This document shows positions 27,211 through 37,570 of a stretch of DNA of 64,000 nt, in pieces. The notes under the pieces are model-generated. The model did not search any database. It was not told the origin of the DNA and saw only the letters and a list, made by a program, of their open reading frames with translations. The first letter of the stretch is position 1. Every line of letters starts with the position of its first letter. The position numbers and the translations under genes are program-made. Source of the stretch: an uncultured Blautia sp. GTDB lineage: Bacteria > Bacillota > Clostridia > Lachnospirales > Lachnospiraceae. The stretch spans positions 1 to 64,000 of the forward strand of contig CAMNTH010000001.1 of the NCBI GenBank assembly GCA_946557785.1, written 5' to 3'.

Positions 27211-29490
27211 ATGTTAAAAAAACATGGGGTGTTGTGGCAGTTTTTTGTATCCTTTTTTATTGTACTGCTGATTCCAACAGTGATTTTTATCTATTCTTAT
27301 TTTTATGCAACAGATTTGGTATATGAGGAGCTGGAGGAGAAAAACATGGCGCTTTTGCAGTCTACCTGCAGGACTGTGGACGCATACCTGAGGGAGAGCG
27401 ACAGTTTTTTTAATACCCTTCAGCTTCAGTCAGAAGTGAAAAAAATGAGCCTTTTGGAAAGTCTTAAAAACGATAGAAGCGGCGTCAGCACAATTACCGA
27501 TTTTAAAGACTTTTTATCTGCATGCAGTTACCGCAATGAACTGATCGACCAGATTTATTTCTATTTTGGCAAGAGTGATATTATTGCCTGTTCGGATGAT
27601 GTGTATACGGATTCTGACTTCTTTTATAAATCCTTTTTCAATATAGAGGGGATGGATTACGGCGGATGGCTTGATATGATGGAGAACGTGCCGTATACAG
27701 GCGATTATAGAACAATGCTTATCGGCAAAGGTGTGAATAAAGAAGAAGCACATAAAGAGAGAAGGATTGTGTGTGTCAGGAATGTTTTTCCATATAGATC
27801 CGGGGGCAGCAGCGTGTCTGCCATGATGCTGATCAAAGAAAATAAGCTGATGAATATGCTTAAGCCCCTTTCAGAATCCGTCAATGGCTATGCAGCAATA
27901 TTAGATAGAGATAATACCGTGCTGGCTGCATCTGATTGGGAACAGGATTTTCCCATTGAGGAGGTTTCGAAAGGGAGCGGTGTATTTACCATTGGAGGGG
28001 ACAAGGCATTTGCCTTTGTAAAACATTCTGCATATAATGGATGGAAATACATTGTTGCTCTTCCAAGAAAGGAAGTTTTTGAAAAGGTTAACAGCCTAAG
28101 AGGTCTCTATATTCTGGCTGGAGCGCTGGCAATACTTATGGGTCTTGGATTCTCTGTTCTGTTTTCACTGAAGTATGGAAGGCCCATTACGGAGTCTATT
28201 AACCAGATGAAGGAAAGTCTGGGGGAATACGACAGGCCTATGAATGTTACCAGTCTCTTTGAACAGACAAAGAAATTGGTTATGGCGGAACAGGATAAGG
28301 ACGAGCGCCTGGAAAATTCCCTTCCACATCTTCGGCGGGATTATATTAGCAGTCTTCTACAGGGAAACGGCGGGAAAAGCGCTGTTGGAGAGCTTGGAAA
28401 ACAGGTGGGGATTTCTTTTGAATATCCGTATTTCTGCGTGATGGTTTTTAATATTGAGAGTGTTGCAAAAGAGATGGATTTTTACGAAATTGAGGAGAGC
28501 AAGACGGTTATAAAACAGGAAATTCTCAGCAGAATGCCTTATGTGCTGTTTTATGAAAGTGCAGTGAATCGCCTTGAGGTTATATGGAATCTTACGGATA
28601 ATGAGCCGGAGCAGTACGCACGGTTAGACGCCTGGACAGAGCCTGCGCTGCAGAGCATTACGGATAGGACCGATCTTTTGGTACAGGCTGCAGGAGGAAT
28701 GATCGTAGGGGAAATTGAGCATATCGGACGTTCCTATAAGCAGGCGCAGGAGGCCCTACGCTATGGAATTCTTGAGCCTAATCAGAATTATATCCGGTAT
28801 CGGGAACTGAAGATCAGTAAAGAAGTGTCTTTGATTTCTTACGAGAAGGGAAGTAAGCTTATTGGTCTGATCCTTCAGGGAAATACGGAGGAAGCCCTGG
28901 AATGGGTTGGCAGCCTTTGGGAAAAGACGGTGAGCCAGCCGGATATTTCCCAGCCAATTTTAAAGCTTCTTCTGGATAATTTCAGAAACCTGTTGTTTGA
29001 GGCCACTAGCAGGATTCCTCCTGAGGCAGATCCGGACAAGGAATTCCGGGATGAGGTGATCGCTATAGACCGGCTTTCTACCACGTCCCAGCGATATGCG
29101 GAAATTTTAAGATGCACAGAAAAGATCAGCAATTGCGTGAAGGAGAAAAAGCAGGAGTCCGCCAATACGCTTGCACAGAAAATTGCAGCGTACCTGCAGG
29201 AAAACTATACGGATTCTTCTATGTCGCTGAAAATGACAGCAGATGCTTTTGGACTGAGCGAACCCTATTTGTCTCAGTTTTTCAGCAAACAGATGGGAAT
29301 TAACTTTTCTGTTTATATAGAGGATTTAAGGCTGAAAAAGGGCATAGAATATTTGCAGACAACGGGGAAAACCATTAATGAGATCGCAGAGCTTATCGGA
29401 TATAATAGTTCTTCTGTGTTCCGAAATGCTCTGAAACGAAGATACGGAGCCAGCCCCAATCAGTTTCGTAATGATATAAAAAAATCATAA
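27211..29490 (+). CDS. Membrane-anchored AraC family regulator with extracellular sensor domain
   Basis: Two TM segments flanking an extracellular domain, C-terminal KMTADAFGLSEPYLSQFFSKQMGINFSVYIEDLRLKKGIEYLQTTGKTINEIAELIGYNSSSVFRNALKRRYGASPNQFR. Confidence 0.88.
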   Translation: MLKKHGVLWQFFVSFFIVLLIPTVIFIYSYFYATDLVYEELEEKNMALLQSTCRTVDAYLRESDSFFNTLQLQSEVKKMSLLESLKNDRSGVSTITDFKDFLSACSYRNELIDQIYFYFGKSDIIACSDDVYTDSDFFYKSFFNIEGMDYGGWLDMMENVPYTGDYRTMLIGKGVNKEEAHKERRIVCVRNVFPYRSGGSSVSAMMLIKENKLMNMLKPLSESVNGYAAILDRDNTVLAASDWEQDFPIEEVSKGSGVFTIGGDKAFAFVKHSAYNGWKYIVALPRKEVFEKVNSLRGLYILAGALAILMGLGFSVLFSLKYGRPITESINQMKESLGEYDRPMNVTSLFEQTKKLVMAEQDKDERLENSLPHLRRDYISSLLQGNGGKSAVGELGKQVGISFEYPYFCVMVFNIESVAKEMDFYEIEESKTVIKQEILSRMPYVLFYESAVNRLEVIWNLTDNEPEQYARLDAWTEPALQSITDRTDLLVQAAGGMIVGEIEHIGRSYKQAQEALRYGILEPNQNYIRYRELKISKEVSLISYEKGSKLIGLILQGNTEEALEWVGSLWEKTVSQPDISQPILKLLLDNFRNLLFEATSRIPPEADPDKEFRDEVIAIDRLSTTSQRYAEILRCTEKISNCVKEKKQESANTLAQKIAAYLQENYTDSSMSLKMTADAFGLSEPYLSQFFSKQMGINFSVYIEDLRLKKGIEYLQTTGKTINEIAELIGYNSSSVFRNALKRRYGASPNQFRNDIKKS

Positions 29491-29513
29491 AACAAAAGAT
29501 AAGAGAGATTATA

Positions 29514-29550
29514 AAATGCGGCACCGGAGTTTAATTCCAGCGCCGCATTT
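29514..29550. terminator. Bidirectional terminator-like hairpin between convergent genes
   Basis: AAATGCGGC...GCCGCATTT between the AraC regulator (+) and kdgK (-). Confidence 0.65.
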
Positions 29551-29553
29551 CGT

Positions 29554-30579
29554 CTATCTCTGCACCCTTCCGGATGCATCCCCTCCTGCGAGATGATTGA
29601 TTTCCTCTACGGAAACCATGTTATAGTCTCCTTCTATGGAATGCTTCAGACAGGAAGCTGCAGCAGCGAATTCCAAAGCCTCCTGGGGATTATAATCCAT
29701 TAGAAAGGCAGCGATCAATCCGCTTCCAAAGCTGTCGCCTCCGCCTACGCGGTCTACGATATGTACATGGTATTTTTTGCTGAAATAGAAATCCTTGCCG
29801 TCATAAAGCATGGCAGACCAGCCATTATCATTGGCAGAAAAGGATTCACGCAGGGTAAATGCGGCTTTCTGGAAATGGAAGCGTTCTGTAAGCTGTCTGG
29901 CAACGTCTTTATAACCATTAGTGCTGACTGTGCCGGAGGTAATATCCGTATCAGCTGCTTTAATACCAAAGACATCCGCAGCGTCTTCTTCATTTGCAAT
30001 GCAGACATCTACATATTTACAAAGCTCTCCCATAACTTCCCCTGCTTTTTGTTTACTCCACAGCTTATTGCGGTAATTCAGGTCACAGGAGACGGTGATG
30101 CCAAGTTCTTTGGCTGTTTTGCAGGCTTCCAGGCAGGCTGCTGCCATCTGGTCGCTGAGGGCAGGGGTGATCCCGGTAAAGTGGAACCAGGAAGCACCTT
30201 CCAGAATCTCCTTCCAGCAGAATTCATCCGGAGAGGCCTGGGCAATGGAAGATCCCTCCCGGTCATAGATGACCTTGGAAGGCCGCTGGGAAGCACCCTT
30301 TTCTACGTAGAAAATCCCGATTCTTTTTCCTCCGCGTATGATATGGGAGGTGTCCACGCCATATTTCCGGAGGGAGTTCACTGCACACTGGCCAATTTCA
30401 TGGGCAGGAAGCTTGGAGACAAAGACGGAATCGAAGCCATAGTTGGCAAGAGAAACAGAAACATTTGCTTCTGCGCCGCCGAAGGTGGCAGCCAGCTTTT
30501 CAGACTGCACGAAGCGGTAATAGCCTTCAGGGGAAAGCCGAAGCATCAATTCACCAAATGTGACTATTTTTTTCTGCAT
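29554..30579 (-). CDS. kdgK: PfkB family sugar kinase, 2-keto-3-deoxygluconate/galactonate kinase
   Basis: KIVTFGELMLRLSPEGYYRFVQSEKLAATFGGAEANVSVSLANYG...HIVDRVGGGDSFGSGLIAAFL. Confidence 0.85.
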   Translation of the reverse strand: MQKKIVTFGELMLRLSPEGYYRFVQSEKLAATFGGAEANVSVSLANYGFDSVFVSKLPAHEIGQCAVNSLRKYGVDTSHIIRGGKRIGIFYVEKGASQRPSKVIYDREGSSIAQASPDEFCWKEILEGASWFHFTGITPALSDQMAAACLEACKTAKELGITVSCDLNYRNKLWSKQKAGEVMGELCKYVDVCIANEEDAADVFGIKAADTDITSGTVSTNGYKDVARQLTERFHFQKAAFTLRESFSANDNGWSAMLYDGKDFYFSKKYHVHIVDRVGGGDSFGSGLIAAFLMDYNPQEALEFAAAASCLKHSIEGDYNMVSVEEINHLAGGDASGRVQR

Positions 30580-30582
30580 GTT

Positions 30583-31233
30583 TTAGTATCCTCCTTTTAC
30601 GGTATACGAAGGGTTAAGCTTGCTAAGACAGTTTTTGATATATGCAGCTCCGGCTGCCCAGTCCCGGGCTTTTAGTATTTCCTTTGGCATCAGGTTGCTG
30701 CTTAAGCCTGCGCCGGAATATCCTTTTTTTAGAAAATCAGAGATGTTGTCCATGGTAACACCGCCGATAGCCACATAGTTGGTATCATCAAACGGCCCCT
30801 TTAGCGCTTTTACATAATTATCAGGGACGCATTGGGCAGGAAAGAGCTTCATAGTTTTGTAGCCATACTGAAGGCACACCGCCACGTCGCCTGGAGTGTA
30901 AACCCCAGGGAGAAGAGGAATATCATGTTTTGAACAATATTCCAATACACTAATGGGAGTTCCGGGAGTAAGAAGGAACTGTGCCCCTGCCTCCATAGCC
31001 GCCTGGGCCAGCTGTGGGGTGATGGCTGTTCCTGCGCCGATGAAGCAGTTATCCTTACAGTGGCTGCGCAAAGTGCGGATTTGAGCCAGGCTGTCTTTGC
31101 TGTTTAGGGCTACTTCAAAGAAGGAAATCCCCCCTTCTATAACTGCATCGGCATAGTCAAGAAGTATTTCGGATGGAATATTTCGAAAGATAGCAAGTAC
31201 GGGATTTTTTTTGACAATAGGATAGAGATCCAT
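30583..31233 (-). CDS. KDPG/KDPGal aldolase
   Basis: ISFFEVALNSKDSLAQIRTL...IGAGTAITPQLAQAAMEAGAQFLLTPGT...KLFPAQCVPDNYVKALKGPF. Confidence 0.88.
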   Translation of the reverse strand: MDLYPIVKKNPVLAIFRNIPSEILLDYADAVIEGGISFFEVALNSKDSLAQIRTLRSHCKDNCFIGAGTAITPQLAQAAMEAGAQFLLTPGTPISVLEYCSKHDIPLLPGVYTPGDVAVCLQYGYKTMKLFPAQCVPDNYVKALKGPFDDTNYVAIGGVTMDNISDFLKKGYSGAGLSSNLMPKEILKARDWAAGAAYIKNCLSKLNPSYTVKGGY

Positions 31234-31270
31234 TTATTTTTCTCCTCTATAATTTCGTTCATATTGCTTT

Positions 31271-32419
31271 TTACCACTCGGCAATAGTACCGTCATAGTT
31301 GCGCCATACCGGGTTTTTCCAGGTAGGGGCTATAAGGGCTGCCTGCTGAATCTTTTCTTCATTCATATCTACCCCAAGTCCGGGCAAAGAGATCAGATCA
31401 ATAAAGCTGTCTTTATACTGGTAGATTTCCGGATTTTTAAGATAATCCAAAAGTTCGCCGCCTTTGTTGTAGTGGATTCCCAGACTTTGCTCCTGAATGC
31501 AGACATTGGGCGTACAGGTATCAAGCTGGATGCATGCGCCAAGTGCAATGGGACCCAGAGGACAGTGAGGTGCAACGGAAACGTCATAGGCCTCTGCCAT
31601 GGCTGCAATTTTTTTGCACTCAGAAATACCCCCTGCATGGGAAAGATCAGGCTGGATGATATCTGCATAGCCTGCTTCCAGAAGATTTTTGAATTCCCAG
31701 CGGGAAAACATTCTTTCTCCTGTGGCAATGGGAGTAGAAGTGTGCAGCGCAATTTCACGGAGTGCTTCATTGTTCTGGGGAAGTACCGGCTCTTCGATAA
31801 ACATCAGGCGGTATTGCTCCAGTTCTTTGGCCAGAACCTTGGCCATGGTTTTGTGGACGCGGCCGTGGAAGTCAACGGCGATGTCCAGCTTTTGCCCCAA
31901 AGCCTGGCGGATGGCTGCAATTCGTTGGCTTACGGCATCGATTTTGTCATAACTGTCAATATAATGCATTTCTTCTGTGGCATTCATTTTAATAGCTGTA
32001 TACCCCTGCTCGTAAGCAAGAGAAGCTTCCCGGGCTACATCGGAAGGACGGTCTCCGCCAATCCAGCGGTAAACACGTATTTTGGAACGGCAGGCGCCTC
32101 CCAGCAGGTCATATACAGGGGCATTATAGTATTTGCCTTTAATATCCCAAAGAGCCTGGTCGATTCCTGCAATGGCGCTCATGACCTCCGGGCCTCCGCG
32201 GTAAAAGCCGCTGCGGTACATGTACTGCCAGAGATCTTCAATCTGCAGGGGATCCTTTCCTATAAGATAGTCGCGAAATTCCAGAACAGCGGTACGGACA
32301 GTATCTGCACGGCCCTCAATGACTGGTTCACCCCAGCCTATCAGATCCGTGTCGGTTGTGATTTTCAGGAAAAGCCATCTTGGCGGCACTTTATATAATG
32401 TAAGATCCTGAATCTTCAT
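31271..32419 (-). CDS. dgoD: D-galactonate dehydratase (enolase superfamily)
   Basis: MKIQDLTLYKVPPRWLFLKITTDTDLIGWGEPVIEGRADTVRTAV...IAVDFHGRVHKTMAKVLAKELEQYRLMFIEEPVLPQN...APHCPLGPIALGACIQLD. Confidence 0.88.
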   Translation of the reverse strand: MKIQDLTLYKVPPRWLFLKITTDTDLIGWGEPVIEGRADTVRTAVLEFRDYLIGKDPLQIEDLWQYMYRSGFYRGGPEVMSAIAGIDQALWDIKGKYYNAPVYDLLGGACRSKIRVYRWIGGDRPSDVAREASLAYEQGYTAIKMNATEEMHYIDSYDKIDAVSQRIAAIRQALGQKLDIAVDFHGRVHKTMAKVLAKELEQYRLMFIEEPVLPQNNEALREIALHTSTPIATGERMFSRWEFKNLLEAGYADIIQPDLSHAGGISECKKIAAMAEAYDVSVAPHCPLGPIALGACIQLDTCTPNVCIQEQSLGIHYNKGGELLDYLKNPEIYQYKDSFIDLISLPGLGVDMNEEKIQQAALIAPTWKNPVWRNYDGTIAEW

Positions 32420-32454
32420 GGTATGCTTTCTCCTTTGATATCATAGATGGATTG

Positions 32455-32485
32455 ATATAAGCCGGATATTTTATCCGGCTTATAT
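32455..32485 (-). terminator. Intercistronic hairpin between binding-protein gene and dgoD
   Basis: ATATAAGCCGGATA-TTT-TATCCGGCTTATAT, 14-bp perfect stem with a 3-nt loop. Confidence 0.7.
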
Positions 32486-32533
32486 ATAGGTGCGTATTAT
32501 GAGGTAAAAAACGGGAACATGGGTTATATCAGC

Positions 32534-34186
32534 TTAATTATTGTATTTAGCTGCATATGCGTTGTTGTAGATTTCCAGATATTCTTCTACCTGAAGATCC
32601 TTCATCTGCTGGATGTAAGCATCCCAATCGTTTTCGATATCCATATCGCCTGTAACGAAGCGTACAAGACTCTGATTTACATAATCTTCCAGATTAACTT
32701 TCAGCTGATATGCTGTATCGGTAACTTCCGGATCCAGGAATACGCTGAAGGATTTCTGCTCATTCTGATGTCCTTCATATTTGTTCTGTGTTTCCTGGAA
32801 CAGACGCCTTTCATAGCCGTTCAGGGTGAAAATATCCTGGTCGTAATTCCATTTTCCCCGGAGGCCGTTAAGCTCAGAGCCTGTGAAGTGGAAGTTTTCA
32901 TTTCCCCAGTTTTTGTTATGGGCTTCGCCGCTGACATGTGTGTACTCAAGACGAGCATAGTCTGCCGGCTCACCAAGGATATTCAGTTCACCTTCTTCAG
33001 CTTTTCTGTAACCAACGCCTTCCAGGCCTGTGGTTGTCAAAAGAGTGCCCTCTTCACTTGCCAGATAATCAGCAAGTCTGAAAGCGGCTTCCGGATTTTC
33101 ACAGGCATCTGTAATAACACAGCTTGCTCCTGCATATGCAGTGAGGTCATACATTGCATAATTTTTGCCCTCCGGTCCGGTAAGGGGTTCCAGTGCGGTG
33201 TATTCCGTGTGGCGAGGTTTATCATCGCTGACACTTACAAAATGGCCGGGATGCAATGCTGTAACGGCTCCCAGAAGAGCTGCGTCCGGATTGGTTCCAA
33301 GAGTTGTGATCTGCTCACGGGAGGATGTAAATGCACCGGAATCCAGAAGCTCTTCATCGTAGAGCTTTTTCATAAAGCGGAGACCTTCACGCCATTCGTC
33401 CTGGATGGGGGCATAATCAATTTTTCCTTCTTCACTTAAGAAAAAGTAGGTCAGGTTGTTTGTATAAATAAAGGGGTTCATCAGGAAAACATGGGAATTC
33501 AGGCCTGTCATAGGAATCTCGTCTGCTTTGCCGTTTCCATTGGGATCCTGCTCCTTGAATGCTTTCAGCACTTGGTAAAATTCTTCTGTAGTTGTTGGAG
33601 CTTCTAGTCCAAGGTTATCAAGCCACTGCTGATTGATCCACAGCTTGGATGGGAAGGTGCAGTGGTAAGCAAGCTCCCAGGAGGGAAGCCCGTAGATATT
33701 TCCGTCAGGAGCAACAATTTCAGATGCATAATCAGGGTCGGATTCAATAACATTTTTGATGCTGTCGCCGTATTTGTCGATCAGGTCGTTAAGAGGAATA
33801 AAGATTCCCTGCTCTTTTCCGTAAAGCATCAGTTCTTCATTGGTAAATTGATGGGAGACGCCGGTTGCCAGGAACATATCCGGATAATCGCCGCTGGCAA
33901 GAAGAATGGACATTTTTTCTTTGGCATTGTCCTGTGTTGCGGTAATGATTTCCAGGTTGATACCAGTCTTTTCTTCAATGGCCTTTGTTGCATCGTTGTC
34001 ATCAAGGCTGGAGACATTGGCAGGCTGAACCAGGAATACCTTTATGGTAGTGGGTTCTGTTACGATTGGAAAAGTACCTGCTTCTGTAACCTTTGCGCTG
34101 CTTTCCTCATCAGCAAATACGGTCATGCCGGTAAAGGGTGTGGCTGCAAGTGCTGCCGTAAGCATAAGTGCGATTTTTTTCTTCAT
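32534..34186 (-). CDS. Extracellular solute-binding protein (LipO-type oligosaccharide ABC)
   Basis: Signal peptide, IKVFLVQPANVSSLDDNDATKAIEEKTGINLEIITATQDNAKEKMSILLASGDYPDMFLATG. Confidence 0.9.
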   Translation of the reverse strand: MKKKIALMLTAALAATPFTGMTVFADEESSAKVTEAGTFPIVTEPTTIKVFLVQPANVSSLDDNDATKAIEEKTGINLEIITATQDNAKEKMSILLASGDYPDMFLATGVSHQFTNEELMLYGKEQGIFIPLNDLIDKYGDSIKNVIESDPDYASEIVAPDGNIYGLPSWELAYHCTFPSKLWINQQWLDNLGLEAPTTTEEFYQVLKAFKEQDPNGNGKADEIPMTGLNSHVFLMNPFIYTNNLTYFFLSEEGKIDYAPIQDEWREGLRFMKKLYDEELLDSGAFTSSREQITTLGTNPDAALLGAVTALHPGHFVSVSDDKPRHTEYTALEPLTGPEGKNYAMYDLTAYAGASCVITDACENPEAAFRLADYLASEEGTLLTTTGLEGVGYRKAEEGELNILGEPADYARLEYTHVSGEAHNKNWGNENFHFTGSELNGLRGKWNYDQDIFTLNGYERRLFQETQNKYEGHQNEQKSFSVFLDPEVTDTAYQLKVNLEDYVNQSLVRFVTGDMDIENDWDAYIQQMKDLQVEEYLEIYNNAYAAKYNN

Positions 34187-34345
34187 GTGAAACCTCCTGT
34201 TAATTTGATATTGGTAGAGTTATTTGCCGCCTGTATTTGTAAATGGGATATGGATAGGACACCTCCTTTGTTGTATATAATACCTGGTCAGGCTTTGGGC
34301 GGCGTTTTTTATAGTGAGCCGAGCCAGGCTTTATTATTTCACAGC

Positions 34346-35272
34346 CTATTCTTTGACAGCTCCGAGCATCATTCCTTGTACAAAATACTTTTGTACGAAC
34401 GGATAAAGTATAAGAATAGGAATACTGGAAATGACGATCATGGAATATTTCAGTAAATCTCTCATGCCTTCCATCTCAAGCATGGTTTTCATGTCTGCGA
34501 CGGAGGTGATATCCACAGTATTTTGTATCAGGATCTGCCGCAGGACAAGTGCCAGAGGAAAGCTTTCCTGTTTATCAATAAAAAGCAGTGCATTAAAGTA
34601 GCTGTTCCAATGGGTAACGCCGTACATCAGAGCCAGAACTGCAAGTATTGGCTTGGAAAGCGGCAGTACAATGTGAAGCAGGATCTTAAACTCTGACGCT
34701 CCGTCCAGCCGGGCCGATTCGTAAAGTGCCGATGGAATGGAGCTTTCAAAGAATGTCCGGGTGATGATTACATAATAAGCGCTGAGCGCTGTGGGCAGAA
34801 TCAATGCCCAGTAGGTGTTGATCAGGTGCAGATCCTTTACCACCATGTACAAAGGCACGATGCCTGGGGTAAAGATCATAAAGAACACGAAGATAAACAT
34901 TAAGGGTCTTCTTGCTGCAAAATTCTTTCTGGAGAGAGGATAAGCGGCAAGAACCGTCATGGTAATGTTGATCAGTGTTCCGCAGAACAGCAGGAAGAAG
35001 GAATTCCGAAGCCCTGATAAAAAGGTCTTGTTCTGAAATACCCTGATGTATCCTTCCAGGGAGAAATCTACAGGGAACAGCCAAACCTGACCTGAGATCA
35101 CTGCATGAGGAGCGGAAAGGGAGGCACTGATCACATATACCAATGGGTAAAGGATAATGAGCAGCGTCAGTAACAGATAAACGTGGACAATTGTCAGAAA
35201 CGTTTTGTCCCGCATACCCATATGAATTCTCTGTTTCTTTTTCTTTCTGTTAAAAATGCCTGTCATATGCAT
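34346..35272 (-). CDS. Carbohydrate ABC transporter permease (YtcP/LplC type)
   Basis: LIILYPLVYVISASLSAPHAVISGQVWLFPVDFSLEGY...SALYESARLDGASEFKILLHIVLPLSKPILAVLAL...GMMLGAVKE. Confidence 0.92.
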   Translation of the reverse strand: MHMTGIFNRKKKKQRIHMGMRDKTFLTIVHVYLLLTLLIILYPLVYVISASLSAPHAVISGQVWLFPVDFSLEGYIRVFQNKTFLSGLRNSFFLLFCGTLINITMTVLAAYPLSRKNFAARRPLMFIFVFFMIFTPGIVPLYMVVKDLHLINTYWALILPTALSAYYVIITRTFFESSIPSALYESARLDGASEFKILLHIVLPLSKPILAVLALMYGVTHWNSYFNALLFIDKQESFPLALVLRQILIQNTVDITSVADMKTMLEMEGMRDLLKYSMIVISSIPILILYPFVQKYFVQGMMLGAVKE

Positions 35273-35273
35273 A

Positions 35274-36206
35274 TTACCAGAGACCTCCTTCCCCAACTTT
35301 TCTGGCGATCTTGTTTACTGTAACTACGATGATCGCATTGATAACTGAATTAAATAGTCCGATTGCTGTGGAGAAGCTGTACTGGGCTTTTACCATACCA
35401 ATCTTATATACATAAGTAGAGATGATCTCTGAAGCCACCATGTTCATGTCGTTCTGCAGCAAGAATACTTTTTCAAAACCAATGTTCATAATCTTTCCGG
35501 ATTCCAGAATAAGCATTACAACAATGGTGGGGAGAATTCCCGGAATATTGATATGCAGGATTCTCTGGAAACGGGTGGCACCGTCCACGGCAGCAGCCTC
35601 GTAAAGGCTTGGGTCGATGGAGGACAGTGCTGCAATATAAATGATGGCGCTGTACCCGGTTGTCTGCCAGATACCGGATAAGATATAAATGGGGCGGAAG
35701 GCCTGGGGCATTCCAAGAAGATTGCCTTCGATTCCAATCTGGGAAAGCCAGTGTGCCAAAAGCCCTACATGGGGATCCAGCAGCAGGTTTACCAGAGAAA
35801 CCATTACAACAACCGATATAAAATAAGGTGCAAAAGTAACGGTCTGGACAACCTTTTTAAATTTCGGGCTAAGTGCTTCATTAAGGGCAAGGGCCAGAAC
35901 AATAGGAAGGGGAAATCCCAAAACAAGCTGGCCAAAGCTTAAAAGCAAAGTATTTGAGAGAAGGTTTTTAAATTGAGGAGAGTTAAAAAATTGTTGGAAG
36001 TATTTAAACCCTGCCCATGGACTGCCCCAGATTCCCTGCTTAATACGATAGTCTTTAAATGCCAGTACATTTCCTAATAAAGGAATGAACTGAAAGGTAA
36101 TCAGGTAGAGAAGGGGAAGTCCGATAATGACATATAGCTGCCAGTTTCTCTTCATCTCTTTTCGGATACGGATGACGACCGAAGGTTTTTTTGGCCGATT
36201 TTTCAT
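35274..36206 (-). CDS. ABC transporter permease (LplB/YteP type)
   Basis: KRNWQLYVIIGLPLLYLITFQFIPLLGNVLAFKDYRIKQGIWGSPWAGFKYFQQFF...SLYEAAAVDGATRFQRILHINIPGI. Confidence 0.92.
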   Translation of the reverse strand: MKNRPKKPSVVIRIRKEMKRNWQLYVIIGLPLLYLITFQFIPLLGNVLAFKDYRIKQGIWGSPWAGFKYFQQFFNSPQFKNLLSNTLLLSFGQLVLGFPLPIVLALALNEALSPKFKKVVQTVTFAPYFISVVVMVSLVNLLLDPHVGLLAHWLSQIGIEGNLLGMPQAFRPIYILSGIWQTTGYSAIIYIAALSSIDPSLYEAAAVDGATRFQRILHINIPGILPTIVVMLILESGKIMNIGFEKVFLLQNDMNMVASEIISTYVYKIGMVKAQYSFSTAIGLFNSVINAIIVVTVNKIARKVGEGGLW

Positions 36207-36236
36207 TTCATAATATACCTCCTGTTCTTTGTTCTT

Positions 36237-36278
36237 TCGTAGTTCAGCAACTGCAGCATAGCTACTGAGGAACTACGA
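36237..36278. promoter_or_regulatory. Inverted repeat upstream of the ABC operon
   Basis: TCGTAGTTC-n24-GAACTACGA; 31 nt upstream of the permease start. Confidence 0.4.
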
Positions 36279-36494
36279 CCATCATAGCAACAGGAAATAA
36301 GGGGCGCAAGAATTGTTTCTTTAGAGAGCAATCCAATTTTAGGAAATGGGATGTGATAATTTTTAAGTCAGCGGAGGATTTTTAATATGAAAGGCATATG
36401 AAATTTTACAGGCGCCTTATTCTTTATAATACATTGACCATGTTTCCATTTTTCTGTATAACAGGATTACAAACAGGCAATAAGGAGGATTATT

Positions 36495-37535
36495 ATGAAC
36501 AGCCGAGAACGCTTTTTTGCAACTGTAAATAGAGAGAAAGCAGACCGACCGGCAGCATGGCTGGGGATGCCGGACATCCACGCCCAGCCGGCGCTCTTTG
36601 CCCACTATGGTGTAAAAAATCTGCACGAGCTTAAGATAGCGGTGGGAGATGATTTTTACGCCATTGAGGTTCCTTATGAATCACCCACTGCTAATGCCAT
36701 TTACGCTGCTTTTGATTGGTACATGGATGGTGATGTGGATTCCGATAACCGTACGCTGACAGCAGACGGATGCTTTAAGGATGCACAGGAGATAGCAGAT
36801 CTGGACTTTTTTGAATGGCCGGATCCGGGGAAATATATTGATAAGGAAGAATGCAGACGCCGTGTGATGGCAGCTCCAAAGGATAAGGCGAGGCTGGGTA
36901 TGCTCTGGTCAGCTCACTTCCAGGATGCCTGTGCTTCCTTTGGAATGGAAACAGCCCTTATGAATATGATTGCAAATCCGGAAATTTATGAAGCAGTGGA
37001 TAAAAAAATCGTGGAATTCTATTTGAAAGCAAACAAAATTTTCTATGAAGCCACTAAAGGGGAGCTGGATGCGGTTTTAATTGGAAACGATATGGGAAGC
37101 CAGAGAGGACTGATGCTTTCTCCGGATATGATACGCAGGTTTGTGCTACCGGGCTGCAGGAAGCTGGTAGAGCAGGCGCATAGCTACGGACTAAAGGTGA
37201 TCTATCATTCCTGCGGTTCAATTGCAGACATTATTCCGGATCTTATTGAAGCAGGGGTTGACGTGATCCATCCCATCCAGGCGCTGGCAGCGGGAATGGA
37301 GCCCCAGAAGCTTCGTGATAAATTCGGAAACAGGGTTTCTTTTTGCGGAGGGGTGGATACCCAGGAGCTTCTTGTCCGCGGCACAGCAGAAGATGTGCGC
37401 ACAAAGGTGAAGGAGCTTCGCAGCATTTTTCCAACAGGGCTTGTAATTTCTCCAAGTCATGAGGCAATTATGGCGGATGTACCACCGGAAAATATCCGTG
37501 CATTATTTGAGGAGGCAGGAACCATATATGACTGA
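36495..37535 (+). CDS. UroD-fold methyltransferase/decarboxylase family protein
   Basis: MNSRERFFATVNREKADRPAAWLGMPD...VLIGNDMGSQRGLMLSPDMIRRFVLPGCRKLVEQAHSYGLKVIYHSCGSIADIIPDLIEAGVDVIHPIQ; contains an H-x-C motif (HSC). Confidence 0.85.
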   Translation: MNSRERFFATVNREKADRPAAWLGMPDIHAQPALFAHYGVKNLHELKIAVGDDFYAIEVPYESPTANAIYAAFDWYMDGDVDSDNRTLTADGCFKDAQEIADLDFFEWPDPGKYIDKEECRRRVMAAPKDKARLGMLWSAHFQDACASFGMETALMNMIANPEIYEAVDKKIVEFYLKANKIFYEATKGELDAVLIGNDMGSQRGLMLSPDMIRRFVLPGCRKLVEQAHSYGLKVIYHSCGSIADIIPDLIEAGVDVIHPIQALAAGMEPQKLRDKFGNRVSFCGGVDTQELLVRGTAEDVRTKVKELRSIFPTGLVISPSHEAIMADVPPENIRALFEEAGTIYD

Positions 37536-37570
37536 GAATATAATAACGAAACGAGGTGCTTACTTAGAAG

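Noticed and set aside
29761-30675. 304-aa plus-strand ORF opposite kdgK
   Set aside because: Antisense shadow of kdgK and the aldolase; Cys/Phe-rich sequence without recognisable domain.
31472-32398. 308-aa plus-strand ORF opposite dgoD, and 32519-33439 / 33662-34456 opposite the solute-binding protein
   Set aside because: Mirror frames of the coding strand, low-complexity composition unlike real proteins.
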